Positions 30,875 to 41,167 of a DNA stretch of 64,000 nucleotides are shown piece after piece. Source of the DNA: Gautieria morchelliformis (lineage: Eukaryota > Basidiomycota > Agaricomycetes > Gomphales > Gomphaceae); NCBI GenBank assembly GCA_015179125.1, contig WHVA01000585.1, forward strand, positions 1 through 64,000, in the 5' to 3' direction. The stretch's first letter is position 1. Every line of letters starts with the position of its first letter. The translations under genes and the position numbers were made by a program. The notes beneath the pieces were generated by a model. The model was not told where the DNA came from. It saw only the letters and a list, made by a program, of their open reading frames with translations, and made no database searches.

Positions 30875-31980
30875 CTAGCTAACTTGTGAGTCTCCAAGCC
30901 AGAGCACGATCGCACATACCTCAGCAACCACAACCACCCTGACACCTTCAAGGCCGTTTCCAATGGTCAACCTCCGGAGGACGACACCTGTGGTGCAGAA
31001 AAGGAGCATCGTGCGCCGAGACGCATTACTTTCCCCTCGAATCGTGTAACCAACGGAGCCGTCATCTCCATGCTCGGCTGAAACACGGGAGGCCACGGAA
31101 AGCGCAGCAACTCTGCGAGGCTGGGTAGCGATGATTTGCAATCGGGAAAGAGGGGGCGCATCGGGAGCCAGCGGAGTGGTGAGATAATCGTTGAGAATGT
31201 ATTGCGGTACTTGGATCTCAATCCTGATGTTCGCTTGGTCCCTCGCTACTCTGTCCTACGCGTTGATCCAGAATCGTATGTAATGATTCAGGTCTCTCTC
31301 GTTTCCTTTGCTGTAAAATGTTATAGGTTCTAGGTATTGGATCGTGCGAGCTTGGATTGCCATAACGGAAGGAGGTGCGGTTCCGGCCACATTGGTATAC
31401 TTGAGTGAGTAAATTTTATGATCAAAGAGTTTGCAATTGCTTTAACTACGTATAGGCGGATTCTACAAAGGAAACGAACTTGCATCTCAATTGGGTTGGT
31501 TTTGGGGTGTACAGGTGCGCGATGCTGACCACAATATGCATGTTTTCTCAGACTGAGAGGTCTGCAGAATATTGCAAGCGCTTCGAGTGGTCTAATGGCG
31601 AGTGGGTTGCTCCAGCTCCGAGGTGTAAGAGGTCTTGAAGGATGACGCTGGCTGTTCATAGTTGACGGTGAGTTGAGATCTTTTTCCATGAATTCTCGAC
31701 GGAGGTTGGGTGTCGTCCTACAATACGAACCCTGATCTTTTCTACAGGCATTATAAGTAAGTGTCCTCATATTCGCCCTTGTCTTTCCGCACCTCGTTTC
31801 CCCTACACATACCACCACCCTGTTGGTCTTGAAAGCCTGAAGAAATTCCGACTTGGCTCTCCACGCAGGCAGGTTCATCCTGGCCCCGAGCAGCAATTGA
31901 TACTGTTCTCTCTTCTGTGTCACTTTGAAATCCACATGGATTTGAGCATCGCTTGGGTCATCTCCAACATGGGCTGACAT
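30875..31980 (-). pseudogene. DEAH-box RNA helicase fragment, inactivated
   Basis: The upstream part (31980-31740) reads REQYQLLLGARMNLPAWRAK, then VVVCVGETRCGKTRA. This is helicase motif I, but the GETGCGKTT pattern is changed at two positions (G to R, T to R). After about 600 nt without a continuous frame comes QIIATQPRRVAALSVASRV (motif Ia), GSVGYTIRGE (Ib region), then TTGVVLRRL and VVVVAEV, where motif II should read DE-x-H: the catalytic Asp is Ala. Motifs III-VI are absent. It therefore cannot be an active helicase. Its position within the inverted-repeat element suggests capture of a genomic fragment. Confidence 0.75.
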
Positions 31981-32010
31981 CGGCCCTTGCTGGCGCTGTT
32001 TCTCCAGCTT

Positions 32011-32568
32011 AGGTATGGGCTCGTGCGCCCGTCCGGTACCAAGAGGTGGATCGACAATGCGGGGGCGGGAACATGGGGTGTGCAGGTGTGGCGGTTGAGT
32101 ATGGGGCTCAATGTTGGGGAGAAGCTGTCGTTCCTCGTGAGTAAGGCATGAGAAAGTAGATATGTAAACACATACTTTTGAGTTTACTTACCATACTACA
32201 AATGGACAAGCACAAGCTGAGTTTGATATGGGAGGGTCAAGCAGGAGGCATTTTAAAAAAAGCGGGAGGTTTTGGAGCAATGGAAATTCACCGGTTGAGC
32301 TCACTGCGTGCGACGACGGCGACAGTGGTTGATGCGACGTGGCGGTCGCTGGAGACGGTCACGTGAACAGTTGAGCCGTGGCTCGAGACGCTGGATGTGG
32401 TTCCGACGGGCAGGACAGGTGTCCACAGTCGCATTTTGTAGCTAAGTAAGAATTATAGGTAGTATTATTTGTAGTACTGGTCCTCTCTGCAAAACATACC
32501 TACTTAGCCTCTGCAACCCGGCCGGTTACCCTAGCTAAGAAGGTATGACTAACCGGGCACTACAGGTG
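32011..32568 (-). repeat. Right arm of the long inverted repeat
   Basis: Inverted copy of 28315-28870. On its inner side the helicase-like frame begins (KLEKQRQQGPMSAHVGDD), which is not the case at the left arm. Confidence 0.9.
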
Positions 32569-32813
32569 GGAAGGTCTTCGATTCATCCACATGTGGTTCC
32601 ATTTCTTCATAACTGCACGGAAGAGAACTCAATAATTATGTAAATGGATTGCCATCGTCATATTTTTATCTACTGCCAGTACAGCCACATGCCTAGCGCT
32701 GTTCTTCTGAGTTCCTAAAGGTTCTCGCCCCCATTCATATATATCTTCGTGTGGCACAGCCTTGAACCAACGATAAGCGTCGGGAAGGATCAACACCACA
32801 AAGTCCCACATAT

Positions 32814-34556
32814 TTAGTCTGAAATTGTATCCTCCTCCTCGATGCCCTGAGGGAGCCGGGTGATAAGGTATCTAGAGCATTGTTGAGTATGGAATTAGAT
32901 AACTTCACCTGAACTTACTCGACTTCGTGTTTCAGCTCTTTGCAGTAATCGTCTGAGGACGTAACCGTTAAAAGTGCCGGCAAATCAGGACGCACGAAAC
33001 ATACCTAGAGGGAGATCGCATGTACCGGAACCTAGTCAAGCGAGGGTCAATTACGTTTTGCTGGACTAAGATTCAAGAATAAACTTGCCAAACGGCATCT
33101 CAATCTCGTCTGCGATACCTTCAATCCCCATTAGAGTAATTGCAACTACAGTCACTACTGGAATCATTCTCCATCTGACGATCTTTGAGATAATACTACA
33201 CGGTTGGTCACAACATACGCTCACCCGAGTTCCTTGACTAAGGTGAATGGCAGCGCGAAGAGATATAATGTCACAGACTGTTTCAAATGCACCCCTTCCC
33301 TCAAGGTCAGCGAAAAATATCCAAAGCACAGACACGAAATGAACATACCATAAAACGAAGGGATAGGGGTATTTGCAATTCTCTCCATTGCGGTTAACTG
33401 ATCGGAAAGCGAGGCACACAACTGCGTCATGGCGTTGGTTCCTTTAAAATGTTGCTGTTATATGACCAATGCTGAGCTACGCTCGAAGATTGACTCACCG
33501 GCAGGTCCAATAACGTCCAAGTACCCTAGTCGTTTGAATTTGTATATCATGCGAGTTACCTCATGCGTAATGCTGAACCGTGAATGTTTCAACAATAATT
33601 CATGGAGCAGAAATATGACCGTACAGCATAGGCAGGGGCAATGCATATGAAATCTCGACGGTTTGGGCATCCGTAAGAAGCGGGGTCGATGAGTTGGCTG
33701 CAGTGGTTTGGGAGTTCCACATTTCAGCACGCCCAGAAACTTTCCTACTTAAGGCAGGACTTTGGCTCCCAACGCTGACAGTGGAATACGCCGTATTTGC
33801 TGTTCCAGCGAAAGTCGCTTGGTCAAATCGTGGAAATCCAGCCGGGAATACATCGTCGTAGTCTTTGTGTGCGATGCCATCTTCTCCTCGCAAGTGGTGC
33901 TTCACGGCATATGCGTAAGACAGGAGTAATCTGATAGTGCGTACTTTCTCCAGCGTGAGTTTTTCAGAACTTAGAAACATCCTCTTGTCCGAGCCGTGCT
34001 GGAGTGGTGTCGATGATGGCGCATTAGTCTTTGGATCGGTTATGTTCACATTGATCCAAATCAAGCGCGAGAGGTTACGGATCTAAAACGTGATAAGGTT
34101 TTCAGGCGACTCTGAATGACTGCTGAGCCTCTCACAGTGGACATCATTGACCCAAAATCCTTCCGTCCCTCGTAGTATCGGTCGTAAGAAGTCCTGGTGC
34201 AGTGATAGAATTAGACAGTTTATCATTCCAAATAGGCGATAAAAACAAACGTATTACGGAATACAAGGATTAGACCGACCTGGAGACGAAGAGGTCACAA
34301 TGTATTCAGCTATGTGTATAAACCGTACGTACCACGACGGCCAAAAGAGGCGTGACAGAGTTGGTGAGAGTTACGGGGTACCCATAGTGAAAAGCCGTTG
34401 CGATACCAGTCGCAAAAATCGTTACGGTTAGGACTGGACCCAATATGTGTATGAGAATCTTTTCACTTGTAGGTCAGACGTGTTTCCTGCGGGGACAAAT
34501 CGCCGTATGAAGGAAACGCACACTGCCTTGGATTCTGAATACATCAGGAAGCCATG
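32814..34556 (-). pseudogene. Bestrophin-like (UPF0187) anion-channel gene, probably decayed
   Basis: At least nine exons with introns of about 45-60 nt can be followed: WLPDVFRIQGS (34556-34522); LIHILGPVLTVTIFATGIAT (to 34333, hydrophobic); VGLILVFRN (34279-34251); TSYDRYYEGRKDFGSM (34193-34136); IRNLSRLIWINVN from 34082, with SYAYAVKHHLRGEDGI; then LSDQLTAMERIANTPIPSFY, VHLKQSVTLYLFALPFTLV, WRMIPVVTVVAITLMGIEG with EIEMPFG, and LPLDDYCKELKHEVEYL up to the stop at 32814. This series is the bestrophin pattern of fungi (membrane chloride channel). Two junctions do not join in frame with canonical sites (before LIHIL and after EMPFG), and a start codon was not found, so I think it is a pseudogene. 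Confidence 0.75.
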
Positions 34557-35389
34557 AATACTATAAAGGATGTGGTCAAGTCCGAAATTACAACCGAGGG
34601 CCGTATGAAATGCACTTTTCTTAGATGTCTCCTTTTAATCGGCGGCTATCTCATGCGTTAGTGATCTGGATGGTAATTGGCTCGGTTGAATAACCTTGAT
34701 AATGACACTGGCCAAGGAGGCGACACTGAAATCTCTAGACATGTCTACGGAGACGATCCAAGTTTGAAGCTGTGGTGGGAATCGTCAAGGACGAGAGTGC
34801 CTAGAGAAGGCTGAACCGCATTTTGGCGAAGCGGAAAGTCCCATTTGGTATGGATCAGGGTGACGGTTTGGCCCAAAGTGACATTTGGGCGCGACAGACA
34901 CGAGGTTATTACTTTTTAATTTACGTAAGTCCCACCTACAGTGCAGCTCTGTACTTCCATCTCTGCCCCAAAGTCAGAATTGGGTATATATATAAGGGCT
35001 ATTACAGCAAATGCTAGACAGGCCGAGGTGGCCGCAGCTAGCTGTGCGCGCGCCCGAACGAGTTACCTCTCGGCTTCGCGGACTTCCGCTTCAGAGAATA
35101 CTGTCACAGAAAATAGGGTCTGTAGTTATAACGAAACCACATTCAGAAAGGACGAAGCTACCTAGGTAAGCATCACTAGCTGAGGCGGATATTAGTCATG
35201 CAAAGGTGCAGTAGGTTCCATGGCCTGCCACTGGCCAATGGTTTTCCATATTTCCATAAGTATTGGCAGTTAAATCATCTGTTCTCCTACCTGTGCAAGC
35301 TGCCACTGCCCCACAGTCCCCTCATTGTAAGATATCAGACTCAATATCGATAAACAGGCAAGGTCTTCCCCCGAGTCCATTGACATGGT
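34557..35389. other. Intergenic stretch, no gene recognised
   Basis: Only short ORFs. Between about 35000 and 35100 the sequence is locally GC-rich without a recognisable product. Confidence 0.4.
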
Positions 35390-35829
35390 TACATTCTGTC
35401 CCATCGATTCTGCCTACCCGAAAATTTGGAGCAGGAATGCCAAACGCCTCAACGTTATGACGGTCTGTATTCTTGTACTTGTTTCGTGGGTGCTTCATAA
35501 CGCTTTCAATTATCCACGGCTGACGTCTTGCTTAGCGTCATTTGGTCAAGCTTATATGTAGGTCTCTCTTGTGGTGAATTTCCAGACCGACCTTACCATT
35601 AATCTCTAGGCTCCTGCTGAATTACAAATTCGTCAAATATACGGTGTCAACGCCAACGTCGCCAGTCGGGGGGTGACATATATATCTATTAGGTTTCGCC
35701 TTCGGTCCCTTGATGTTACCATTCTTTTCAAGAATGGCTCAAAACTTACTGTTTCCTTCCGGGGGTACGTTATTTTTATCTTGACCGTTGAGCCTAAACC
35801 TTGAATGATACAGGCCCAATGGGAGAGAT
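35390..35829 (+). pseudogene. MFS transporter relic, N-terminal part
   Basis: Plus-strand fragments read WSRNAKRLNVMTVCILVLVS, then APAELQIRQIYGVNANVASR, then LLGFAFGPLML, and after a GT...CAG intron (about 35765-35813) GPMGEI. These follow the start of fungal drug:H+ antiporter-type MFS proteins (N-terminal linker, helix 1, the cytosolic VS..V..LG block, helix 2 and the GR-motif loop). Some joins need frameshifts, so the gene was already decayed or is misread. Copia element 3 is inserted in the codon of the I in GEIYGRKR. Confidence 0.6.
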
Positions 35830-35980
35830 TGTTGGAGTTACACGCGTGACCGTGCCGCGTACACAAGTACCCACACTCTGGCGGGTACTTGAGACGCGAG
35901 TCGGAGTTTCACCCTTTCCCTCAGTTACATCACACGTATTGTGAGACTGAGAACTGATCCCTCGGGTACAGTTTCCTACA
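35830..35980 (+). repeat. 5' LTR of Copia element 3
   Basis: TGTTGGAGTT...TTTCCTACA. It lacks the 52-nt GT...AG segment of the 3' LTR; the junction lies between 35951 and 35952 (CTGAG/AACTG). At seven sites it has C or G where the 3' LTR has T or A. Confidence 0.92.
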
Positions 35981-35992
35981 GGTTATGGGCCT
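35981..35992 (+). other. Primer-binding site of element 3 (GGTTATGGGCCT)
   Basis: Matches the sites of elements 1 and 2 except for the last base. Complementary to the anticodon arm of initiator tRNA-Met. Confidence 0.75.
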
Positions 35993-36074
35993 ACCGTCCA
36001 CGCTTTAAGTATCACTACTACGCGCGGATCTACGTAACCGTTATCACAGCTACTCCCTATACAGCATCTCTACG

Positions 36075-36420
36075 ATGGTACTCGATTATCACGTCCAGGT
36101 GAAGGACTTGGAGAAGCTTACTGAGGGATCTTGGCCGAAGTGGTCTCGGGAGATGGAGTTCTCCGCTGGCATCATGGGCTATGTCGATGGCTCCTTTGAT
36201 GAACCTGCGGATCAGAAAAAGTCTGCCGAGTGGCGACTCGTCAACTCACGCATTATCGGCACCCTTGGTAAACATGTCAATGGTTCCCTCTGTCGTCTCT
36301 TACTTCCCACTATGTCTGCAAAAGAAGCCTGGGACCTCCTTAAGCTCCGCACTCATCACGGCGGCATGATTTCCAAGATTGATGCGCTCACTTTCACTAT
36401 CGGTGCTAAATTCACCGATG
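36075..36420 (+). pseudogene. Gag N-terminal part of Copia element 3
   Basis: The first ATG after the primer site opens MVLDYHVQVKDLEKLTEGSW...KKSAEWRLVNSRIIGTL, a typical Copia Gag (DUF4219/UBN2-like) start. The frame leaves the Gag pattern near 36415, where the next part continues in another frame (AHTVADIEDAVSNIYDEG). Confidence 0.8.
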
Positions 36421-38571
36421 TCCAGGACTGCTCACACTGTTGCTGACATCGAGGATGCTGTCTCCAATATCTATGACGAGGGCAGGGCACCCACACAGGA
36501 CGAGTACACTATACTTGTCTTGATGAATGCGCTCAAGGGGTCCGGCCTTGACTGGGTCCACAAGCACTTGCTCACGGTATTCTCGAACAGCAAGTCGAGG
36601 TCCATACCGTCTAAAAACGACATCATAGAGACAATACACCTTGCTGCTCGCGAGAATGCCCACTCCTTGCCTGATAGGGCTAATGCCGCGAGATCTGACC
36701 AGTGCTCTACTGTGAAGTGCACTAACTGTGGCCGCAACCACCCTTTCGAGCGGTGCTGGAAAAAAGGGGGCGGCACTGAGGATAAGGCGCCTGACTGGTT
36801 CAAAGAGGCTCAGAAGAAGCGGGCTGACAAGAAGCAGAAGAAGATGGACAAGGCTGCGAAAACCAACGCTGCTACTGCCGCAGCTGACTCTAGCAGTGAT
36901 TCCGATACTGCCAACGTGGCCATTGAGGCATCACTCGCTACTGAATCCATTGAGGCGTCACTCGCTACTGAATCCCGCTTGAACGATGGGTATTACTCCT
37001 GTGCTGCCGTTGATCCCGATGCCTCAGTTGTCTCCTGTGACCATGCTCACCTGGCTGCTGGACCCATCCCTTGGTGCACAGACTCTGGCTGTACGACCCA
37101 CGTTTCGCCCATACACTCTGACTTCTTTGATCTCTCCCCTACCACTTGGAGGATCAAACATGTTGGGGGCCAGTATCTCCCTGCGGCTGGCGTTGGTACG
37201 ATCCGTCTGCGCTGTGGAAAGGGTCGTTGCCTTACCCTGCGTAATGCTCTCTATGTCCCGGATGCTTCCCTCCGTCTCATCTCGATTGGTTGCCTCGACA
37301 ATGCGGGCTCTGACATCACTTTCCCCAAGGGTCGTTGCTCCATTAAGAGCTCGTCCGGTAAGGTCATAGCTCAGGGCACGAAACTCGGCTCCGACCTCTA
37401 TTATATATCCGGCAACCCGTCACCTGCCCCTGACAAAGTGAATATTGCTCGCGCCGCTCCTGACCTCGAGACTTGGCACAAACGCCTCGGACACCTCAAC
37501 TATGCTTCCATCATCGAAATGGCTAAGTCTGGCATGGCTCGAGGTATGCCTGCTGACTTATCCTCCCTTCCCCTCCTTTGTGAACACTGTGTCCTTGGCA
37601 AACAGACTAAGACCCCTATTCCCAAAGTCCGAGGGGGGGTGAGGGCGACAAGGAGACTCGAGAAGGTGTTTTCCGACATTACTGGTCCAGAAGACGTCGG
37701 TAGTGCTGCTGGTGATAGATTTGTTCTTAACTTCATCGATGATTACTCGAACATGTTGTGGCTTTTTCCGCTAAAGAGAAAGTCCGATGCTGCTGCAGTA
37801 TTCAAAGAATGGCTATCACGGGTTGAGCGGGAGTGCGATGCCAAGGTGCACATCTGTCGCTCCAGCAATTTTGAGTCCTATCTCAAACGGGAAGGCATCC
37901 TCCATGAGACTACTGCCCCCTACTCGTCGGCTGAAAACGGTAAGGCAGAATGCTGCCACCGTACTGTCATGAATCGCGCTCACGTGATCAGGTCTGATAC
38001 GAACCTGCCACCTAGCCTCTGGGCTGAATCGGTCAGGGCTGCTGCGTATCTAAAGAACCGGACACACACAGGCACCCTTAATGGGAAGACCCCCTATGAG
38101 ATGTGGTACGGGAGTCATCCCGACATCTCACACCTGCGCGAGCTTGGCTGCCCTGCCTGGGTCCACGTCCCTGGGGATAACCCGAAAATTTACAATCGTT
38201 CTGTTGCCTGCGTCTTAGTCGGTTACTCTGAGACTTCAAAGGCTTACCGTTGCCTAGAGAGACCCACCAGCAAGATACATGTGACCAGGAATGTGGTCTT
38301 TGCGGAAAGTCAGGATTGCCGCCTGTGCAAACTGCATCCTGGCGTTGTTGCTAACGAGTCTGAACTGCCGCCTGTCGACCTGCACGTTGAGTTCCGCGAT
38401 GAGATCCTTGCTGACGTTCCTCCCGACCTGCCCACCCGGTCCTGCCTGTACCAGCTGAAGCCACTGTCCCACCTGCTCCTGTCCTCTGTCACTCCAGCCG
38501 TGTTCCAAAACCCTCTGCTGCCGGTGCTGCTTCGCGTGGCATCTCATATGAGTCCATACTGGACAGGGTAG
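36421..38571 (+). pseudogene. Gag C-terminus, protease and integrase of Copia element 3
   Basis: Contains a zinc knuckle CTNCGRNHPFERC (one residue shorter than CX2CX4HX4C), protease WCTDSGCTTHVSP, integrase zinc region WHKRLGHLNYASI...CEHC, first catalytic Asp in FSDITGPED, and the third catalytic residue in ENGKAECCHRT. Where the second Asp should be (R-x-D-N-G-G-E-F) the sequence is CRSSNFESYL: about ten codons are lost, so integrase is dead. A stop at 38569-38571 ends the frame before RT. Confidence 0.85.
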
Positions 38572-38659
38572 TGAAGGATTTGCATACTGGCAAACCTGAC
38601 GCTCACTCTTGAGGGGGTGCTGCCCTTGCTGACGACACCATCGGGGTTCTTGTAACAAA

Positions 38660-39243
38660 CTCTGCTCAAGAGTGGTGCTGTGCAGGGGGTGAATTGGACC
38701 CGAGAAATTACCGTGAGGTTCTGTCTCGCTCGGATGCTCCTCAGTGGGAGCTGAGCATGTCGGAAGAGATGGTCTCCCTGTCCGGACATAAGGTCTGGGA
38801 GCTTGTCCCACGCGCGGATGTGCCTGCTGACCGCCGTGTTATCCCCTCCAAATGGGTGTACCTCACGAAAAAGGACGTGTCTGGCTCTCCAAAGCGTTTT
38901 AAGTCCCACGTTGTTGCCAAGGGTTTTGCGCAGCACTCCGGTATAGATTATTCCAACACTTTCGCCCCTGTCACTAGGATGGAGTCTGTGCATGCCATCT
39001 TGCATGTTGGCGCTGTGCTGGACTGGGACATTCACCAACTGGACATCAAGACTGCTTTCTTACATGGGGAGCTTGAAGATGACGTCTACATGGAGCAGCC
39101 GGAGGGTCGCATCGAGAAGGGCAAGGAGTCATGGGTCTGCCGCTTGAAGAAGACCCTGTACCGGCTTGTGCAATCGCCGAGGCTGTGGAATGCCCACCTG
39201 AACAGGGCCTTGGTTGAAGTGTGGATTCACGAGGGTCACTGTT
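38660..39243 (+). pseudogene. Reverse transcriptase, first part, of Copia element 3
   Basis: In frame: ELDPRNYREVLSRSDAPQWE, KWVYLTKKD, VVAKGFAQHSGIDYSNTFAP, HQLDIKTAFLHGELEDDVYM with the first catalytic Asp, and LKKTLYRLVQSPRLWN. A one-base shift near 39235 stops it; the protein continues in the next frame. Confidence 0.85.
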
Positions 39244-40287
39244 GATCACTGCGTGTATATGCGCACCACCGCTGCCGGTACGTCCATCATGGCTGTCCAC
39301 GTGGACGACTTATGCATCACCGCAAGCACGGCAGATGAGATGCGCGATCTAAAGCCTGCGATCGGTGCCATTTTCTACCTCATTGATCTCGGTGATGTCC
39401 ACCACCTCCTTGGTATCGCTGTCACCAGGGATCATGCCAATAGATCTATTTCTCTTTCCCAGACATCTTACATCAAGACTATCACCAAGCGACTGAACCT
39501 CGTCCATGCATACCCTAAGTATACACCCCTCGACCATGCTGTTCTCCTCACCAAGGACCTGTGCCCCTCCACCGAGAAGGTTCAGCACGAAATGAAAAAG
39601 GTTCCTTACCTCACTGCCATTGGCTCCATGATGTATGCTGCCATGGCTACGCATCCTGACATTTCCTTCGCGGTCGCTCATCTCAGCCAGTTCAACGTGA
39701 ACCCTGGGCCGGCTCACTGGGCGCAGGCCCAGCGTGTCATAACTTATCTCTATACCACACGTGACGTCTGCCTGGTGCTGGGTGGTCCACGTATCTCCCT
39801 GTCTGGGTACGTCGACTCCGACTGGGCGTTGAATCGTGGTGACCAAAAATCGATCGCTGCTTACCTCTACTCCCTGGGCAGCAGCCCGATTTCTTGGGGT
39901 TCAAAGAAGCAGACCACCGTGGCGATGTCAAGTGTTGAGGCCGAGTACATGGCATGTAGCTACGCTACGAAGGAGGCCCTCTGGCTGAGGAATCTCCTTG
40001 GACTCATCGGTTTTGCGCAGGCATCCTCTACTCCTATCCAATGTGACAACATGGGCGGGATCAGTCTTACCAAGGACCCGTCTTTCCATGCCAGGTCCAA
40101 GCACATCGACGTGGCTCAACATTTTATTTGCGATTATGTCTCACGCGGCGAGATACACTTCGCTCATGTCCCTACATGGGAGAATGCTGCCGATCTACTC
40201 ACCAAGCCCCTCCCCCGCCCCACGTTCTCCTACCTCACTTCTAAACTCGGTTTGCATAGGCATTCTGGTGTCATGGTCACCACTTGA
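39214..40287 (+). pseudogene. Reverse transcriptase end and RNase H of Copia element 3
   Basis: Contains VTVDHCVYMRTT, the polymerase box VHVDDLCI (HVDD instead of YVDD), IGSMMYAAMATHPDISFAV, RNase H GYVDSDWALNRGDQKS, MSSVEAEYMACSYATKEALW and SKHIDVAQHFICDYV. It ends at a TGA eight bases before the 3' LTR. Otherwise open over 357 codons. Confidence 0.85.
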
Positions 40288-40294
40288 GGGGGTG

Positions 40295-40497
40295 TGTTGG
40301 AGTTACACGCATGACCGTGCCGCGTACACAAGTACCCACACTCTGGTGGGTACTTGAGACGTGAGTCAGAGTTTCACTCTTTCCCTCAGTTACATCACAT
40401 GTATTGTGAGACTGAGGTAAAGTGCACCCATACTTGCGCATATACTTTATTGATAGCCCTGTATCTAGAACTGATCCCTTGGGTACAGTTTCCTACA
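40295..40497 (+). repeat. 3' LTR of Copia element 3, carrying the extra 52-nt segment
   Basis: Same ends as the 5' LTR (TGTTGG...CCTACA). Compared with the 5' LTR it has six transitions at CpG positions and one at a CCC, all in the direction C to T or G to A, plus the insertion 40417-40468. Confidence 0.92.
40417..40468 (+). other. Intron-like segment in the 3' LTR of element 3 (52 nt)
   Basis: Begins GTAAAG, has TTGAT before its end, and ends ATCTAG. It is exactly absent from the 5' LTR. The flanking bases are GAG on the left and AG at the end of the segment, so a deletion between short AG repeats would give the same junction; splicing is not proven. Confidence 0.5.
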
Positions 40498-40502
40498 GAT
40501 AT

Positions 40503-40745
40503 ATATGGTCGCAAACGACTTTACTTAATTGCATGGCCTCTTTACATCAGTACGCCCCTATCGAATACAGGCCACGGTATGCACGAACCTAACACCGCGA
40601 AGTCGCCCTGGCGCCTAGCGCATGGATCGACAATGCTCCCACGATTATTCTTTTCCAGTTCTTTGCAGGATATCTTTGTGCTGCAGGGTTGAACAAGTAT
40701 GTCACCACGTATATCCGCATTTTTTACACTCTAAATAAACTATTA
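40503..40745 (+). pseudogene. MFS transporter relic, continuation after element 3
   Basis: Reads IYGRKRLYLIAWPLYI (the loop 2-3 GR motif and helix 3) and, after a broken stretch, FQFFAGYLCAAGLN (helix 4-like). Together with 35390-35829 it forms the first four helices of the transporter. At about 40770 it is joined to the 5' flank of F-box copy E by rearrangement. Confidence 0.6.
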
Positions 40746-40881
40746 TAGCACACGAGCAGTCAGAAGGTGAACTTCCGGCCGAACTATGGACATATGTGAT
40801 TCGAATAGGCGACTAATTGTTGCGGCATTCATCATGTCATTGAATTATACAGTGGTTGTCTCACAGGTCTCCTCTCATCCG

Positions 40882-40903
40882 GGTCTCTATTTAGCAGGGA
40901 CCG
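40882..40903 (+). promoter_or_regulatory. Conserved promoter-like block of F-box copy E
   Basis: TCTCTATTTAGCAGGGACC in plus orientation, about 275 bases before the ATG of the fragment. The whole flank 40795-41167 resembles that of copy A. Confidence 0.5.
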
Positions 40904-41167
40904 CACATTCACTTGCATGCCAATCCTTGCACAACACTTTTTGGGCTCTCGGACAAACTTTGCAGTTTTTTGCTCTATTTGTAGGGATTGAGGACTACCA
41001 ATAGCCATCCACTGTGAGTGTGAGTACACGCTGATACAGATCCAAACAAGATATCTGAGGCATGTTACACCTCTCTGAGCCTTTAGCTTCGCCGCTCAGC
41101 TTCACGTCCACCCAACGCTTCATATCCTGGCGTGAACGACACTACCATGGTAATCCTGTGAACAAGC

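Larger units (their letters stand above)
28314..32568. mobile_element. Element with long terminal inverted repeats carrying host-gene fragments
   Basis: Two arms of about 556-558 bp (28315-28870 and 32011-32568) are inverted copies of each other with few differences and both begin CACCTGTAGTGCCCGG at the outer edge. Outside them GGGAAGGT occurs at 28306-28313 and again at 32568-32575, a candidate 8-bp target duplication that overlaps the right terminal base by one. The 3.1-kb interior has no transposase that I can see but holds decayed fragments of host-like genes on the minus strand. This is the architecture of a non-autonomous, gene-capturing DNA transposon (Pack-type; MULE-like or hAT-like). 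An alternative is a simple inverted duplication. Confidence 0.6.
35830..40497 (+). mobile_element. Copia LTR retrotransposon, element 3, inactive
   Basis: LTRs of 151 bp (5') and 203 bp (3'), primer site GGTTATGGGCCT, the full domain order of a Copia pol, and purine tract TTGAGGGGGTG before the 3' LTR. The coding part is split by at least three frame breaks (about 36415, 38571-38610, 39240), and a deletion removes the second catalytic Asp of integrase. The LTRs differ by seven transitions in the aligned part and by one 52-nt segment. Older than elements 1 and 2. It lies in an MFS gene relic. Confidence 0.93.
35825..40502. other. Target-site duplication of Copia element 3 (GAGAT at 35825-35829, GATAT at 40498-40502)
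   Basis: One mismatch in five, as expected for an older insertion. Removing the element and one copy restores GPMGE/IYGRKRLYLIAW in frame, which supports the pairing. Confidence 0.75.

Noticed and set aside
28315-32568. Inverted arms as LTRs of a retrotransposon
   Set aside because: The arms are inverted and not direct repeats, and no primer site or polymerase is present.
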